A stretch of DNA of 64,000 nucleotides, from positions 37,016 to 101,015 of the forward strand of contig LNFL01000057.1 of the NCBI GenBank assembly GCA_001464275.1, read 5' to 3'. This document shows positions 17,484 to 26,844 of the stretch, piece after piece (the first letter of the stretch is position 1; every line of letters starts with the position of its first letter). The notes below the pieces were generated by a model that saw only the letters and a program-made list of their open reading frames with translations, had not been told where the DNA came from and ran no database searches. The position numbers and the translations under genes are program-made. The DNA comes from Actinobacteria bacterium Ga0077560 (lineage in GTDB: Bacteria > Actinomycetota > Thermoleophilia > Miltoncostaeales > Miltoncostaeaceae).

Positions 17484-18695
17484 ATGAAGATCTCCTGGCG
17501 CTCACGCCGCGCGCTCATCGGTGCGGCCTTCGCCGCCGGCGCACTCGCCGTCGTGCCGTCGGCGATGGCGAACAATGACGTCAACCTGGCCGTTGGGGTG
17601 ACCGGCCCGTCGCAGATCGCCCCCGGCGAGAACGGCACCTGGACGATCACCGTCACCAATGCCGGCACCGACTGGGTGATGGCGTCCCGGATCCTCGTGG
17701 ACAGCCCCACCCTCGGGCACTACGGCCTCACCCCGGACGCCGCGCCGGAGGACGGCTGGCTGGGCCCCGGCGCGACGATGACCTTCACCGAGCACGGCCG
17801 CCTCGACGGCGGGTTCTGCGAGGAGGGCAAGGCGTCGGTGGAGGCGACGGTGCGCCTGTCGAAGGGCACCGAGACCAGCCTCGAGGACAACGAGGACTGG
17901 TGGACCTCGGATGTGTCGTCCTGCCGCACCGACCTGGGGATCACCAAGAGCGCCGGCCTCGCCACGGCACAGCCGGGCGACACCATCTCCTGGACCATGG
18001 TCGTCACCAACCACGGCGACACCGGCGTGCTGATGTCGGACATCACCGTGACCGACCCCATGCTCGCGGACCTGGCCCCCGTGGACGCGCCGGCCGACGG
18101 CTGGCTCGACCCGGGCGCGTCGGTGACCTTCACCGGCACTTCGGTCGCCACCGTCGAGCAGTGCGGCACGCTCACCAACACCGCGTCGGTCGGCCTCGGC
18201 GGCGTGCTGCCCGACGCCGACCCCTCCGACGATCAGGCGCGGGCATCCGTTGCCATCGAGGGGGTCGCGTGCGCGCCGGTGCGGGCCCAGGTGCTCCCGG
18301 TGATCAACTGCCCCGCCACCCGCCTGGCCGTCGGCGTGTCGGCGCCGCGTTCGGCGAGCGCGGGCCAGATCATGCGGGTCGTGCTGACCGCCCGCAACGC
18401 CGGCTCCGACGCCGCCCGTTCGGCTCGCCTGCGGTACCGCCTGCCGTCCGGGACCTCCCTGCATCGCCGGCCGGCCGGCGCAACGCTGCGCGGCGGGGTG
18501 CTGGTGGTGAACCTCGGCGACATGGCGGCGGGTGACCGGCGCCGTACCGGCATCACGCTCCTGATCGACCGCGCCTCGGGCCGGCGCGTTCACGGGGTCC
18601 GCCTGAGCGGTGCCTGCGCGGCCACCGCGACCGCGATCGCGGCCACCCGCGTGACCCCCATCGCGGGGCCGCGTATCCCGGCCGTCGCGGGCTGA
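17484..18695 (+). CDS. Secreted protein with DUF11-like/CARDB-like repeats
   Basis: Signal peptide MKISWRSRRALIGAAFAAGALAVVPSAMA; repeats such as WTMVVTNHGDTGVLMSDITVTDPM. Confidence 0.8.
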   Translation: MKISWRSRRALIGAAFAAGALAVVPSAMANNDVNLAVGVTGPSQIAPGENGTWTITVTNAGTDWVMASRILVDSPTLGHYGLTPDAAPEDGWLGPGATMTFTEHGRLDGGFCEEGKASVEATVRLSKGTETSLEDNEDWWTSDVSSCRTDLGITKSAGLATAQPGDTISWTMVVTNHGDTGVLMSDITVTDPMLADLAPVDAPADGWLDPGASVTFTGTSVATVEQCGTLTNTASVGLGGVLPDADPSDDQARASVAIEGVACAPVRAQVLPVINCPATRLAVGVSAPRSASAGQIMRVVLTARNAGSDAARSARLRYRLPSGTSLHRRPAGATLRGGVLVVNLGDMAAGDRRRTGITLLIDRASGRRVHGVRLSGACAATATAIAATRVTPIAGPRIPAVAG

Positions 18696-18701
18696 TCCAC
18701 C

Positions 18702-18732
18702 CCCGGGGAGGGACGACTCGTCCCTCCCCGGG
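18702..18732 (+). terminator. Strong inverted repeat after the DUF11-like gene
   Basis: CCCGGGGAGGGA-CGACTCG-TCCCTCCCCGGG perfect 12-bp arms. Confidence 0.75.
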
Positions 18733-18736
18733 CGGT

Positions 18737-18758
18737 AAAGTTCGGTGCACCGAACTTT
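18737..18758. promoter_or_regulatory. 22-bp perfect palindrome upstream of efeUOB, candidate iron-responsive operator
   Basis: AAAGTTCGGTGCACCGAACTTT, ~90 bp before efeU start. Confidence 0.6.
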
Positions 18759-18846
18759 CTTCTTTCGGTCATCTTGATTTCCTAAAGAAGCTCTCGTAGC
18801 GTCCGGTCCGTCCGGCGGCCCGCGCTGGCGACCGACCCGAGAGGCG

Positions 18847-19707
18847 ATGTTCGGCAACTACCTGATCGGCCTGCGCGAGGGCCTCGAGGCCACCCTGGTG
18901 GTCAGCATCCTGATCGCGTACCTGGTCAGGACCGGACGCTCCCGGCTCCTGGGCCGCATCTGGGCGGGTGTCGCGCTCGCGGTCGCCGCGAGCCTGGCGT
19001 TCGGGGCCGTCCTCACGTTCGGGCCGAGGGGCCTCACGTTCGAGGCGCAGGAGACGATCGGCGGGTCCCTGTCGATCGTCGCCGTCGGTTTCGTCACCTG
19101 GATGATCTTCTGGATGGCGGGCGCGGCGCGCGGCATGGCGGGCGAACTGCGCTCCAAGGTCGATCTGGCCGCCGACGCGTCGGCGTGGTCGCTGGTGCTC
19201 GTCGCGATGCTGGCGGTGGGCCGGGAGGGCCTGGAGACCGCGCTGTTCATCTGGGCGGCCACGCAGGCCGCCACCGACACCACCGCAGGCAGCACCGAAC
19301 CGCTGCTGGGCGCCGCGCTCGGGATCCTCACCGCCGTCGCCCTCGGGTACCTGCTGTACCGCGGCGCGATCCGCATCAACCTCGCCAAGTTCTTCACCTG
19401 GACCGGTGCCTTCCTCATCGTCGTGGCCGCCGGTGTCCTCGCATACGGCGTGCACGACCTGCAGGAGGCCGGCGTCCTTCCCGGCCTGAACGACCTGGCG
19501 TTCGACGTGTCGGACACCATCGACCCCAGCACCTGGATCGGGACGATCCTCAAGGGCGTCTTCAACTTCTCGCCCGCCACCACCGAGCTCGAGGCAGCCA
19601 CCTGGCTGTTGTACCTGGTGCCCACCGCGATCCTGTTCGCCCGGGCGGTGCGGCGGCCCACGCCGCGCCCGGCGATCACGGTGGCCCAGCCCGACGGAAA
19701 GGGATGA
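18847..19707 (+). CDS. efeU: EfeU/FTR1-family iron permease
   Basis: Two REGLE motifs (LREGLEATLVVSIL, GREGLETALFIW); followed by EfeO and EfeB. Confidence 0.95.
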   Translation: MFGNYLIGLREGLEATLVVSILIAYLVRTGRSRLLGRIWAGVALAVAASLAFGAVLTFGPRGLTFEAQETIGGSLSIVAVGFVTWMIFWMAGAARGMAGELRSKVDLAADASAWSLVLVAMLAVGREGLETALFIWAATQAATDTTAGSTEPLLGAALGILTAVALGYLLYRGAIRINLAKFFTWTGAFLIVVAAGVLAYGVHDLQEAGVLPGLNDLAFDVSDTIDPSTWIGTILKGVFNFSPATTELEAATWLLYLVPTAILFARAVRRPTPRPAITVAQPDGKG

Positions 19708-20879
19708 CCCGCGTGACCCGCACGACCCTTCGCCCTGCCCTGCTGCTGCTGGGCCTCGCACCGCTGGCAGTGCTCGCCGGTTGCTCAACCAACAACGCCC
19801 AGTCAGACGACGCCCGGGTCGTGAGCGTCGATTCCGGCGGTGATGCCTGCACCCTGTCGGCCACCGAAGCACCCGCGGGCAGCCTGACGTTCACGGTGAA
19901 GAACACCGGCTCGAAGGTCACCGAGTTCTACCTGCTGGCCGCCGACGGCCAGCGCATCATCGGGGAGGTCGAGAACATCGGCCCCGGCCTCACCCGCGAC
20001 CTGGTCGTGAGCGCCAAGGACGGCCGGTACGTGACCGCCTGCAAACCCGGCATGACGGGCACCGGCATCCGCGCGGACTTCACCGTGACCCCCTCGGACC
20101 AGACGGTGTCGGTGCCCGAGGACCAGGCGCAGCTGATCGCCCGGGCCAACCGCAACTACCAGGCGTATGTGACCGACCAGAGCGCTCAACTGCTGGAGAA
20201 GACCACCCGGTTCGTCGCGGCCTACAAGGCCGGCGACGACGACACCGCCCGGGACCTGTACCCCCGGACCCGCGTGCACTGGGAGCGCATCGAGACCGTC
20301 GCCGAGTCCTTCGGGGACCTGGACCCCCGGATGGACGCCCGCGAGGCGGACCTGGAGGCCGGCCAGAAGTGGACCGGCTGGCACCGCATCGAGAAGGACC
20401 TCTGGCCCCAACGCGCCCCGGGGTACACGCCGCTGACCACCGCCCAGCGCGCCACCCTGGCCGACACGTTGCTGACCGACACCCGCACCCTCGACGCCCG
20501 CGTGGAGGACCTCACCTACACGGCCGACCAGATCGCCAACGGCTCCCGCGGGCTGCTGGAGGAGGTCGCCACCGGCAAGGTCACCGGTGAGGAGGAGTAC
20601 TGGTCCCGCACCGACCTGTGGGACTTCCAGGCCAACGTCGACGGCGCCCGGGTCGGGTTCGACGGCCTGCGCGAGCTGATCGACCAGAAGGACCCGGAAC
20701 TCGGCCGCACCATCGAGACCCGCTTCACCGAACTCCAGAAGCTCCTCGACGCCCAGCGCGACGGAGACGGGTTCCACACCTACGACCAGCTCACCCCGGG
20801 CGAGGTCAAGGCGTTGTCGGACGCGGTGAACGCCCTGTCGGAGCCGTTGTCGCAACTCACCGCCGTCGTGGTGAGCTGA
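19704..20879 (+). CDS. efeO: EfeO iron-uptake lipoprotein (cupredoxin + M75 peptidase-like domain)
   Basis: Lipobox LAGCSTNN; YPRTRVHWERIETVAESFGDLDPRMDAREAD, GWHRIEKDLW. Confidence 0.95.
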   Translation: MTRVTRTTLRPALLLLGLAPLAVLAGCSTNNAQSDDARVVSVDSGGDACTLSATEAPAGSLTFTVKNTGSKVTEFYLLAADGQRIIGEVENIGPGLTRDLVVSAKDGRYVTACKPGMTGTGIRADFTVTPSDQTVSVPEDQAQLIARANRNYQAYVTDQSAQLLEKTTRFVAAYKAGDDDTARDLYPRTRVHWERIETVAESFGDLDPRMDAREADLEAGQKWTGWHRIEKDLWPQRAPGYTPLTTAQRATLADTLLTDTRTLDARVEDLTYTADQIANGSRGLLEEVATGKVTGEEEYWSRTDLWDFQANVDGARVGFDGLRELIDQKDPELGRTIETRFTELQKLLDAQRDGDGFHTYDQLTPGEVKALSDAVNALSEPLSQLTAVVVS

Positions 20880-20892
20880 CCGGGATGAGGCC

Positions 20893-22146
20893 GTGAACGG
20901 CTCGCAGGGGATCTCCCGCCGCCGGCTCCTGGCCGGCGGCCTCGGCGCGCTCGCCGGCGGCGCCGCGCTGGGAGTGGGCGCCACCCGCCTGGGCGGCGAC
21001 GACACCCCTTCCGCGTCCGCCGGGCCGCCCAGCACCTTCACCGGGCCGCACCAGCCCGGCATCGTCACCCCCGCCCAAGACCGCCTGCACTTCGCCGCGT
21101 TCGACGTCACCACCCGGTCCCGCGCCGAACTCGCCGACCTGTTGCGCCGCTGGACCGACGCGGGGGAGCGCATGATGCGCGGCGAGTCCGCCGGAGCGAT
21201 CGGCCCCACCTCCGGACCCTACGACGCACCGCCGGACGACACCGGCGAAGCCATCGGCCTCCCACCGGCGGGCCTGTCGATCACCATCGGCTTCGGGCCG
21301 TCACTGTTGGACGGGCGGTTCGGCTTGGCCCGCAGGCGCCCGGCCGCACTCGTCCGCCTGCCCCACTTCCCCGCCGACAACCTCGACCCCGCCCGCAGCG
21401 ACGGGGACCTGTGCGTGCAGGCCTGCGCCGACGACCCGCAGGTCGCGGTCCACGCGATCCGCAACCTCGCCCGCATCGGCTTCGGAACGGTGAGCGTGCG
21501 GTGGTCGCAACTGGGCTTCGGCCGCACCTCGTCCACCTCAACCGCCCAGCAGACGCCCCGCAACCTGTTCGGGTTCAAGGACGGCACCGCCAACGTGAAG
21601 GCTGAGGAGACCGACGCCCTGAAGCAGCACATCTGGGTGGGCCCAGGCGACGACCCGGACGGCGCGTGGCTCACGGGAGGCTCCTACCTGGTGGCCCGCC
21701 GCATCAACATGAACATCGAGACCTGGGACCGCCAGTCCCTGCGCGACCAGGAGACCATCATCGGCCGCACCAAGGCCGAGGGCGCCCCCCTCTCAGGAGG
21801 CGGCGAGTTCACCGAACCGGACTTCGCGCTGCCCGGCCGCGACGGGCCGCTCATCGACATCGCCTCCCACGTGCGGATGGCCCACCCCACCACCAACGAC
21901 GGCCACCGTATCCTGCGCCGCGGCTACAACTTCGTGGACGGCAGCACCAACCTCGGCCGCCTCGACGCCGGCCTGTTCTTCCTCGCCTACATGCGCGACC
22001 CCGTGACGCAGTACCTGCCCCTGCAGACCAAACTCGCAAAGCAGGACCTCCTGAGCGAGTACCTGCAGCACACCGGCTCGGCGCTGTTCGCCGTACCGCC
22101 CGGCATCCGCGACGGTGGGTTCGTGGGCGAGTCACTGTTCGCCTGA
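20893..22146 (+). CDS. efeB: EfeB, DyP-type heme peroxidase/deferrochelatase (Tat-exported)
   Basis: SRRRLLAGG Tat motif; FGFKDGTANVKAEE; DyP GFKDG motif. Confidence 0.95.
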   Translation: MNGSQGISRRRLLAGGLGALAGGAALGVGATRLGGDDTPSASAGPPSTFTGPHQPGIVTPAQDRLHFAAFDVTTRSRAELADLLRRWTDAGERMMRGESAGAIGPTSGPYDAPPDDTGEAIGLPPAGLSITIGFGPSLLDGRFGLARRRPAALVRLPHFPADNLDPARSDGDLCVQACADDPQVAVHAIRNLARIGFGTVSVRWSQLGFGRTSSTSTAQQTPRNLFGFKDGTANVKAEETDALKQHIWVGPGDDPDGAWLTGGSYLVARRINMNIETWDRQSLRDQETIIGRTKAEGAPLSGGGEFTEPDFALPGRDGPLIDIASHVRMAHPTTNDGHRILRRGYNFVDGSTNLGRLDAGLFFLAYMRDPVTQYLPLQTKLAKQDLLSEYLQHTGSALFAVPPGIRDGGFVGESLFA

Positions 22147-22968
22147 CCGGCGGAGCGCTCGCGGCAGGGACGCCCGCAGCGTCCGGGTGATCCGGCCGGT
22201 GCCGCCTTCGACCGCAACCACGTGGACGTGATCCTGACCGGCGAGGAGCAGGGCCAGGTCGCGTTGGTGGGGTGTCGTGATGTCGATGGAGATCGCCTGC
22301 TGACGGTCTGGTGGCCAGAGGCGGGTCTCGAGCACGACGCGCCCCTGGTCGTGGCGCACGTTGAAGGACACGGCACCCGCGGGCGGGGTGCCGGGGTCCA
22401 GGCGGTCGGCCGGGATCACCACCAGCACGTGACCGCGCCCCTGCCCAGCGACCGTGAGGCACGGGGCCGTCTCTGCGAGCAGTCGCCAGTGATGCCGCTC
22501 GATGCCGAACGGCGGCGGGTCGATGATGAAGTGCTCTGCGGCTCTTGCCACGGCGCAAAGCACGAATCGACGTGATCCGTCGGAGAGCGGCAGTGCCCCG
22601 CATCGCACGGACTCGGTGTCGCCGGGACGGGCGGTCCAGATGACCAGGGTTCCGTGCTCGGCGAGCCGGCGAAGGCGCCGCCGGCCGGCGATGTACGCCA
22701 GGTCGGTCGTGCATGCGGGCGGTGAATGCGCGTCCATGCCCGCCTGGGCGAGCGACATCCGCAGGAACCGGGGCGGTTCCGGTGGGGCGGGGTCGACGGC
22801 GAACACGAGGCGGCCGGTCTCGGGGTCCGGGACCGGCCCGACGTGCAGGAGCGACAGCGGAGGCCCGCCGGCCGATGGCGGTTCCTCCACGGCGACCAGC
22901 CCCTCCCAGCCCACGGCGACCGCCCGCAGGAGCGCCTCGGGCGCATCCTGGGCCCAGGGCCCGCTCAT
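22132..22968 (-). CDS. Uncharacterised 278-aa protein coupled to hmuV
   Basis: Start overlaps the hmuV stop (ATGA); coherent coding sequence; no family recognised. Confidence 0.75.
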   Translation of the reverse strand: MSGPWAQDAPEALLRAVAVGWEGLVAVEEPPSAGGPPLSLLHVGPVPDPETGRLVFAVDPAPPEPPRFLRMSLAQAGMDAHSPPACTTDLAYIAGRRRLRRLAEHGTLVIWTARPGDTESVRCGALPLSDGSRRFVLCAVARAAEHFIIDPPPFGIERHHWRLLAETAPCLTVAGQGRGHVLVVIPADRLDPGTPPAGAVSFNVRHDQGRVVLETRLWPPDRQQAISIDITTPHQRDLALLLAGQDHVHVVAVEGGTGRITRTLRASLPRALRRSGEQ

Positions 22969-23762
22969 ACCGCGGCCTCCGTTCCGCGTGCGGCGGGTGT
23001 GACCGTGACCTGGCCATTCGCCGTGCAGGAGACGGCGATGGGGTGCCGGAACGCCGCCTCCAGGCCCTTCGGGGTGAGCACCAGCCGGGGCTCCCCGAGG
23101 GATGTGATGCGGCCGGCGGTCATGAGCGCGATCCGGTCGGCGTACGCGGCGGCCAGATTGAGGTCGTGCAACACGACGACCACCAGGCGGCCGTCGCCGG
23201 CTTGGGCGCGGGCGACGGTGAGGACGTGGTGCTGGTGGCGGATGTCCAGTGCCGCCGTGGGCTCGTCCAACAGCAGGATCCGGGCGTCCTGGGCGAGCAC
23301 CCGCGCGAGGCCCACACGCGCCCGCTCCCCCACCGACATCGCCGTGACCGGCGTGTCGGCCAGGTGGCAGGCATCGGCGGAGGCGAGGGCGTCATCCACG
23401 GCCGCCCCGACGCGGCGGGCCGACGGGCGTCCACCCCATGCCGTGCATCCCATCTCCACGATCTGCCGGGCGGTGAACGGGAACTCCACCGACCATTGCT
23501 GGGTGAGGACCGCCCGGATGCCGGCGAGGCGGCGTGCACCCCATTCCCCGGCGGTGCGGCCGAGGAGGCGCACCTCACCGGCGGTGAGTCGCAGGTCACC
23601 GGCGAGGGCTGAGAGCAGCGTCGACTTGCCCGCGCCGTTCGGGCCGATGATCCCCAGGACCTCCCCCGCCGTGGCGTCCAGGGTGACGGCATCGAGGACC
23701 GTCCGGTGGCCGAGCCGGTGGGTGAGTCCGGTGGCATGGAGGATGGGAGCGGTCACGCCCAT
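22965..23762 (-). CDS. hmuV: Heme ABC transporter ATP-binding protein
   Basis: MGVTAPILHATGLTHRLGHRTVLDAVTL; GPNGAGKSTLLSALAGDL; MSVGERARVGLARVLAQ. Confidence 0.9.
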   Translation of the reverse strand: MGVTAPILHATGLTHRLGHRTVLDAVTLDATAGEVLGIIGPNGAGKSTLLSALAGDLRLTAGEVRLLGRTAGEWGARRLAGIRAVLTQQWSVEFPFTARQIVEMGCTAWGGRPSARRVGAAVDDALASADACHLADTPVTAMSVGERARVGLARVLAQDARILLLDEPTAALDIRHQHHVLTVARAQAGDGRLVVVVLHDLNLAAAYADRIALMTAGRITSLGEPRLVLTPKGLEAAFRHPIAVSCTANGQVTVTPAARGTEAAV

Positions 23763-24853
23763 CCTCCATGCTCCTGCCTGGTGCGATGCAGCAGCCATAC
23801 GAAGAACGGGCCGCCGAGCAGGCCGGTGATCACCCCGAGCGGCAGCTCCACTGGTGCAACCACCGTGCGGGAGATGACATCGGCGAGCAGCAGGAGCACC
23901 GCGCCGCCGAGGGCGCTTGCCGGCAGGACGACCCGGTGGTCTGGCCCGACGGCCACGCGGATCAGGTGCGGGACGATGAGTCCCACGAATGCGATGAGAC
24001 CCGCGGCGGCGACCGCAGCACCGACCCCGAGTGCGGTCAGGACCACGACCATCGCGCGGACACGTTCGGTCGCGATCCCCAGGTGGCCGGCCTCGCGCTC
24101 GCCGAGGGCGAGGACATTGAGCGGCCGTGCGGCGAACGGCAGCGCGGCGACCGCAGGGAGGGTGAACGGGGCGGCCATCGCGACGGTGTCCCATGTTGCT
24201 CCGCCGAGGCTGCCCAGGCGCCAGAACGTGAGGTCCCGCAGCTCCTGATCGCTCGCGGCCGATGTCAGCAGGCCGACCGCCGCCTCCACGACGGCGGTGA
24301 TGGCAAGGCCCGTGAGCAGCAGCGTGACCACCTCGGTGCGCCCGCCACGCCGGGACATCAGGTAGACGAGCATGGTCGCGAGCAGCGCGCCGACGAAGGC
24401 CGCGACGGGCTGGGTCATCGCTCCGAGGAACGAGACGCCGGCGACGATCGCGACGCTCGCCCCGAGTGCGGCCCCCGCGGACGCCCCCACGACACCGGGG
24501 TCGGCCAGCGGGTTCCGGAAGATCCCCTGCAGGGCGGCGCCCGCGATGCCCAGTGCCGCCCCCACGAGGACGGCGAGGATCACGCGCGGGAGCCGGATGG
24601 CCCAAAGCACCTCGGCGTGCTGGGGATCGACGGCGACTCCGGTATCGATGCCAAGAAGACGGTCGGCGAGCACCGCCAGGACGTCACCGGGTGGGATGTC
24701 GATCGCGCCGATGCCCAGCCCTGCCACCGCCGCGACGGCGACCGCGGCCGACAGGAGGGTGAGGGCCCCCGGCGCCCGCAGGCGCCGGAGGATGCTCGGG
24801 TGTCCGGTGAGATCGCCCGCGGACGGAGTGCCGGCGGCCGCCGCCCTGGTCAC
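23753..24853 (-). CDS. hmuU: FecCD-family heme/siderophore permease
   Basis: RLPRVILAVLVGAALGIAGAALQGIFRNPLADPGVVGASAGAALGA. Confidence 0.93.
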   Translation of the reverse strand: MTRAAAAGTPSAGDLTGHPSILRRLRAPGALTLLSAAVAVAAVAGLGIGAIDIPPGDVLAVLADRLLGIDTGVAVDPQHAEVLWAIRLPRVILAVLVGAALGIAGAALQGIFRNPLADPGVVGASAGAALGASVAIVAGVSFLGAMTQPVAAFVGALLATMLVYLMSRRGGRTEVVTLLLTGLAITAVVEAAVGLLTSAASDQELRDLTFWRLGSLGGATWDTVAMAAPFTLPAVAALPFAARPLNVLALGEREAGHLGIATERVRAMVVVLTALGVGAAVAAAGLIAFVGLIVPHLIRVAVGPDHRVVLPASALGGAVLLLLADVISRTVVAPVELPLGVITGLLGGPFFVWLLHRTRQEHGGWA

Positions 24854-25794
24854 CGGCGGCCGCGCAGCAGCTCGGGGTGCAGGGCGCTGCTGAGGTCACG
24901 GATCGCCGCGCCGGTCCTTGGGCCGATTCCGAGCAGGTACTGGTCGTCGAATGCCAGCACCCGGCGGTTCCGGCCGGCGGGTGTCTGCGCCACGCCGGGG
25001 ATTCGCAGCAGCCCGTCGATGCCGCCGACCGACTCCAGACCGGCCTGCGGGACGAGGATCACCTCGGGCGCGGCAGCCACGAGGGATTCGGCGGTGACCG
25101 GCTGGAAGCCGGTGATGCCGAGCTCCGCCCCGACGTCGCGGCCGCGCGCGGCGGCGATCATCACGTCCCCGCGGGAGCCCCTGCCGCCAAGCAACTGCAC
25201 GCGGCTGCCGCGCAGGTAGAGCATCGCGACCTTCGGCCGGGTGGTTGACCGCGCGGCGCGGCGTTGTGCGGCCAGGATGCGGGCCCTGGTGGTCGCGGCC
25301 AGTCGCGCCGCGCGGTTGGGGACGCCCAGGGCGCGGCCGACATTGCGGATCTTCTGCCAGGCCGAGGCGACGCGGTCGTCGTCGGGCAGGATGACGGTGG
25401 TGACCCCGGCGTCGCGGATCTGCCTGATCACGCTCGCCGGACCTGCCGTGGTGTTGCCGATGACTACCGTGGGGCGCAGCGACAGGATCCCCTCGGCGCT
25501 CAGCGTCCGCTGGTACCCGATGCGCTGCACCCGCACGGCGGCCGCCGGGTACGTGGCGCTCGTGTCGGTGCCGACGACGCGGCCGCCCAGGCCCAGCGCG
25601 AACACGACCTCCGCGAGGTCGCCGTTGAGGACGACGATCCTCGTGGCGTTGCGCACGACGATGCGGTCCCCGGCGGCGTCGGTGACACGGGAGGGCAACG
25701 CCGGCGCCCGCTCCGGGCGGGGTGCGGCCACCGCGGAGGCGCCGATGAGCAGCAGCGCGAGCCCGGTGAGCAGTGCGACGCCACCCCGCCTCAT
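24850..25794 (-). CDS. hmuT: Heme ABC transporter substrate-binding protein
   Basis: Signal peptide; RIVVLNGDLAEVVFALGLGGRVVGTDTSATYP; followed by permease and ATPase. Confidence 0.88.
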   Translation of the reverse strand: MRRGGVALLTGLALLLIGASAVAAPRPERAPALPSRVTDAAGDRIVVRNATRIVVLNGDLAEVVFALGLGGRVVGTDTSATYPAAAVRVQRIGYQRTLSAEGILSLRPTVVIGNTTAGPASVIRQIRDAGVTTVILPDDDRVASAWQKIRNVGRALGVPNRAARLAATTRARILAAQRRAARSTTRPKVAMLYLRGSRVQLLGGRGSRGDVMIAAARGRDVGAELGITGFQPVTAESLVAAAPEVILVPQAGLESVGGIDGLLRIPGVAQTPAGRNRRVLAFDDQYLLGIGPRTGAAIRDLSSALHPELLRGRR

Positions 25795-26456
25795 GCGTGT
25801 GCCCCGATGCCTGCGTGCCCGGAGAGCGTGATGGTCCTGGCCCCCACCCCTGCCCGGTCGGTGGTCACCACATGCCGGCGCGCAGGGACGAGCACCCCGT
25901 CCAGGGCCACGTGGTCATCCTGATAGGTCTGGACCCGGTCCAGCACGCCCTCCGGCTCCCAGAACGAGACCGAGAACACCCGTGAGATCCAGCCCCCGAC
26001 CGGCGCGGTCACCGTCTCGAGCACGCGGATCGTGAAGGTGGTGGCGGCCGGTGCGCGGCTCACCTCGAGGATCCGGCCGTCGTCGTCGACCAGGTAGCTC
26101 GAGGACAAGGAGTCCTCGATGTGGATGCGCAGCGCGCCGTCGTGGCGCTCACCGGCGCGGTGGCCGTAGCGACCGTCGGCCTGCTCGAAGCTGCGCGGCG
26201 CCCGGTGGGCGATCATCATCGCCAGCTCACCGCGGGCCCAATCGGCGACGGGTCCCGGATCCCGGAAGGTGATCTCCGGTTCGACGCCGACGCGGGCGAC
26301 GATGCGCCCGGGGTTCTCCTGCACGCCGTCCTGCACGAGCAGGTCCGCCGAGAAGCCGGAGAAGGCCTCCGGCCAGCGGTACACACCCTCGTGGGCAGCG
26401 CGCATGCGGGCGGTCACGGGCGCTTCGGCGAGGTCCGGAGTGGGAGCGGTCGGCAC
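25791..26456 (-). CDS. DUF3386-like protein of heme locus
   Basis: GTG start VPTAPTPDLAEAP preceded by GGAGGA; EGVYRWPEAFSGFSADL... pattern of DUF3386; the longer ORF-track start would include the operator-like region. Confidence 0.65.
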   Translation of the reverse strand: MPTAPTPDLAEAPVTARMRAAHEGVYRWPEAFSGFSADLLVQDGVQENPGRIVARVGVEPEITFRDPGPVADWARGELAMMIAHRAPRSFEQADGRYGHRAGERHDGALRIHIEDSLSSSYLVDDDGRILEVSRAPAATTFTIRVLETVTAPVGGWISRVFSVSFWEPEGVLDRVQTYQDDHVALDGVLVPARRHVVTTDRAGVGARTITLSGHAGIGAHA

Positions 26457-26541
26457 GAATGGTCCTCCGTTTCTAAAGACAGTGGGCGTTGCCAATAGAG
26501 GCGGCGCCACACTAGCCCGCGAAACCCACGCGTCACAAGGC

Positions 26542-26574
26542 ACACCGAACATAAAATATTCGGTCACCCAAACT
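26542..26574. promoter_or_regulatory. Candidate iron-responsive site upstream of the heme operon
   Basis: ACCGAACATAAAATATTCGGTCACCCAAACTT; TTCGGTCACCCAAA resembles the efeU palindrome core TTCGGTGCACCGAA. Confidence 0.4.
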
Positions 26575-26650
26575 TCATGCCGGATCGCGTTCCGCCGGGG
26601 ACCTCGCGATCAACCCGCGGCGGCAGGTACCGGTCGGGCGAGCGGGCGCC

Positions 26651-26830
26651 TCAGCGGCGCATGAGCTTCATGACGGCCTTCGGGATCTTCCCGCGAGTGC
26701 GCCGCCACTTCCGCTTGCCCATCCGCTCCGCAAGCCCTGCCGCCTCGAGGCGCTTCCACACCACGGGGCAGTTCTTGCACCGCGGTGAGGACTTGCAGCA
26801 GGACTTCTTGGTGGTGATCCGCTTCGCCAT
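26651..26830 (-). CDS. 59-aa Cys-rich basic small protein, absent from the ORF track
   Basis: MAKRITTKKSCCKSSPRCKNCPVVWKRLEAAGLAERMGKRKWRRTRGKIPKAVMKLMRR; starts 15 nt after fur stop. Confidence 0.75.
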   Translation of the reverse strand: MAKRITTKKSCCKSSPRCKNCPVVWKRLEAAGLAERMGKRKWRRTRGKIPKAVMKLMRR

Positions 26831-26844
26831 CGGCGATCAGCGTG

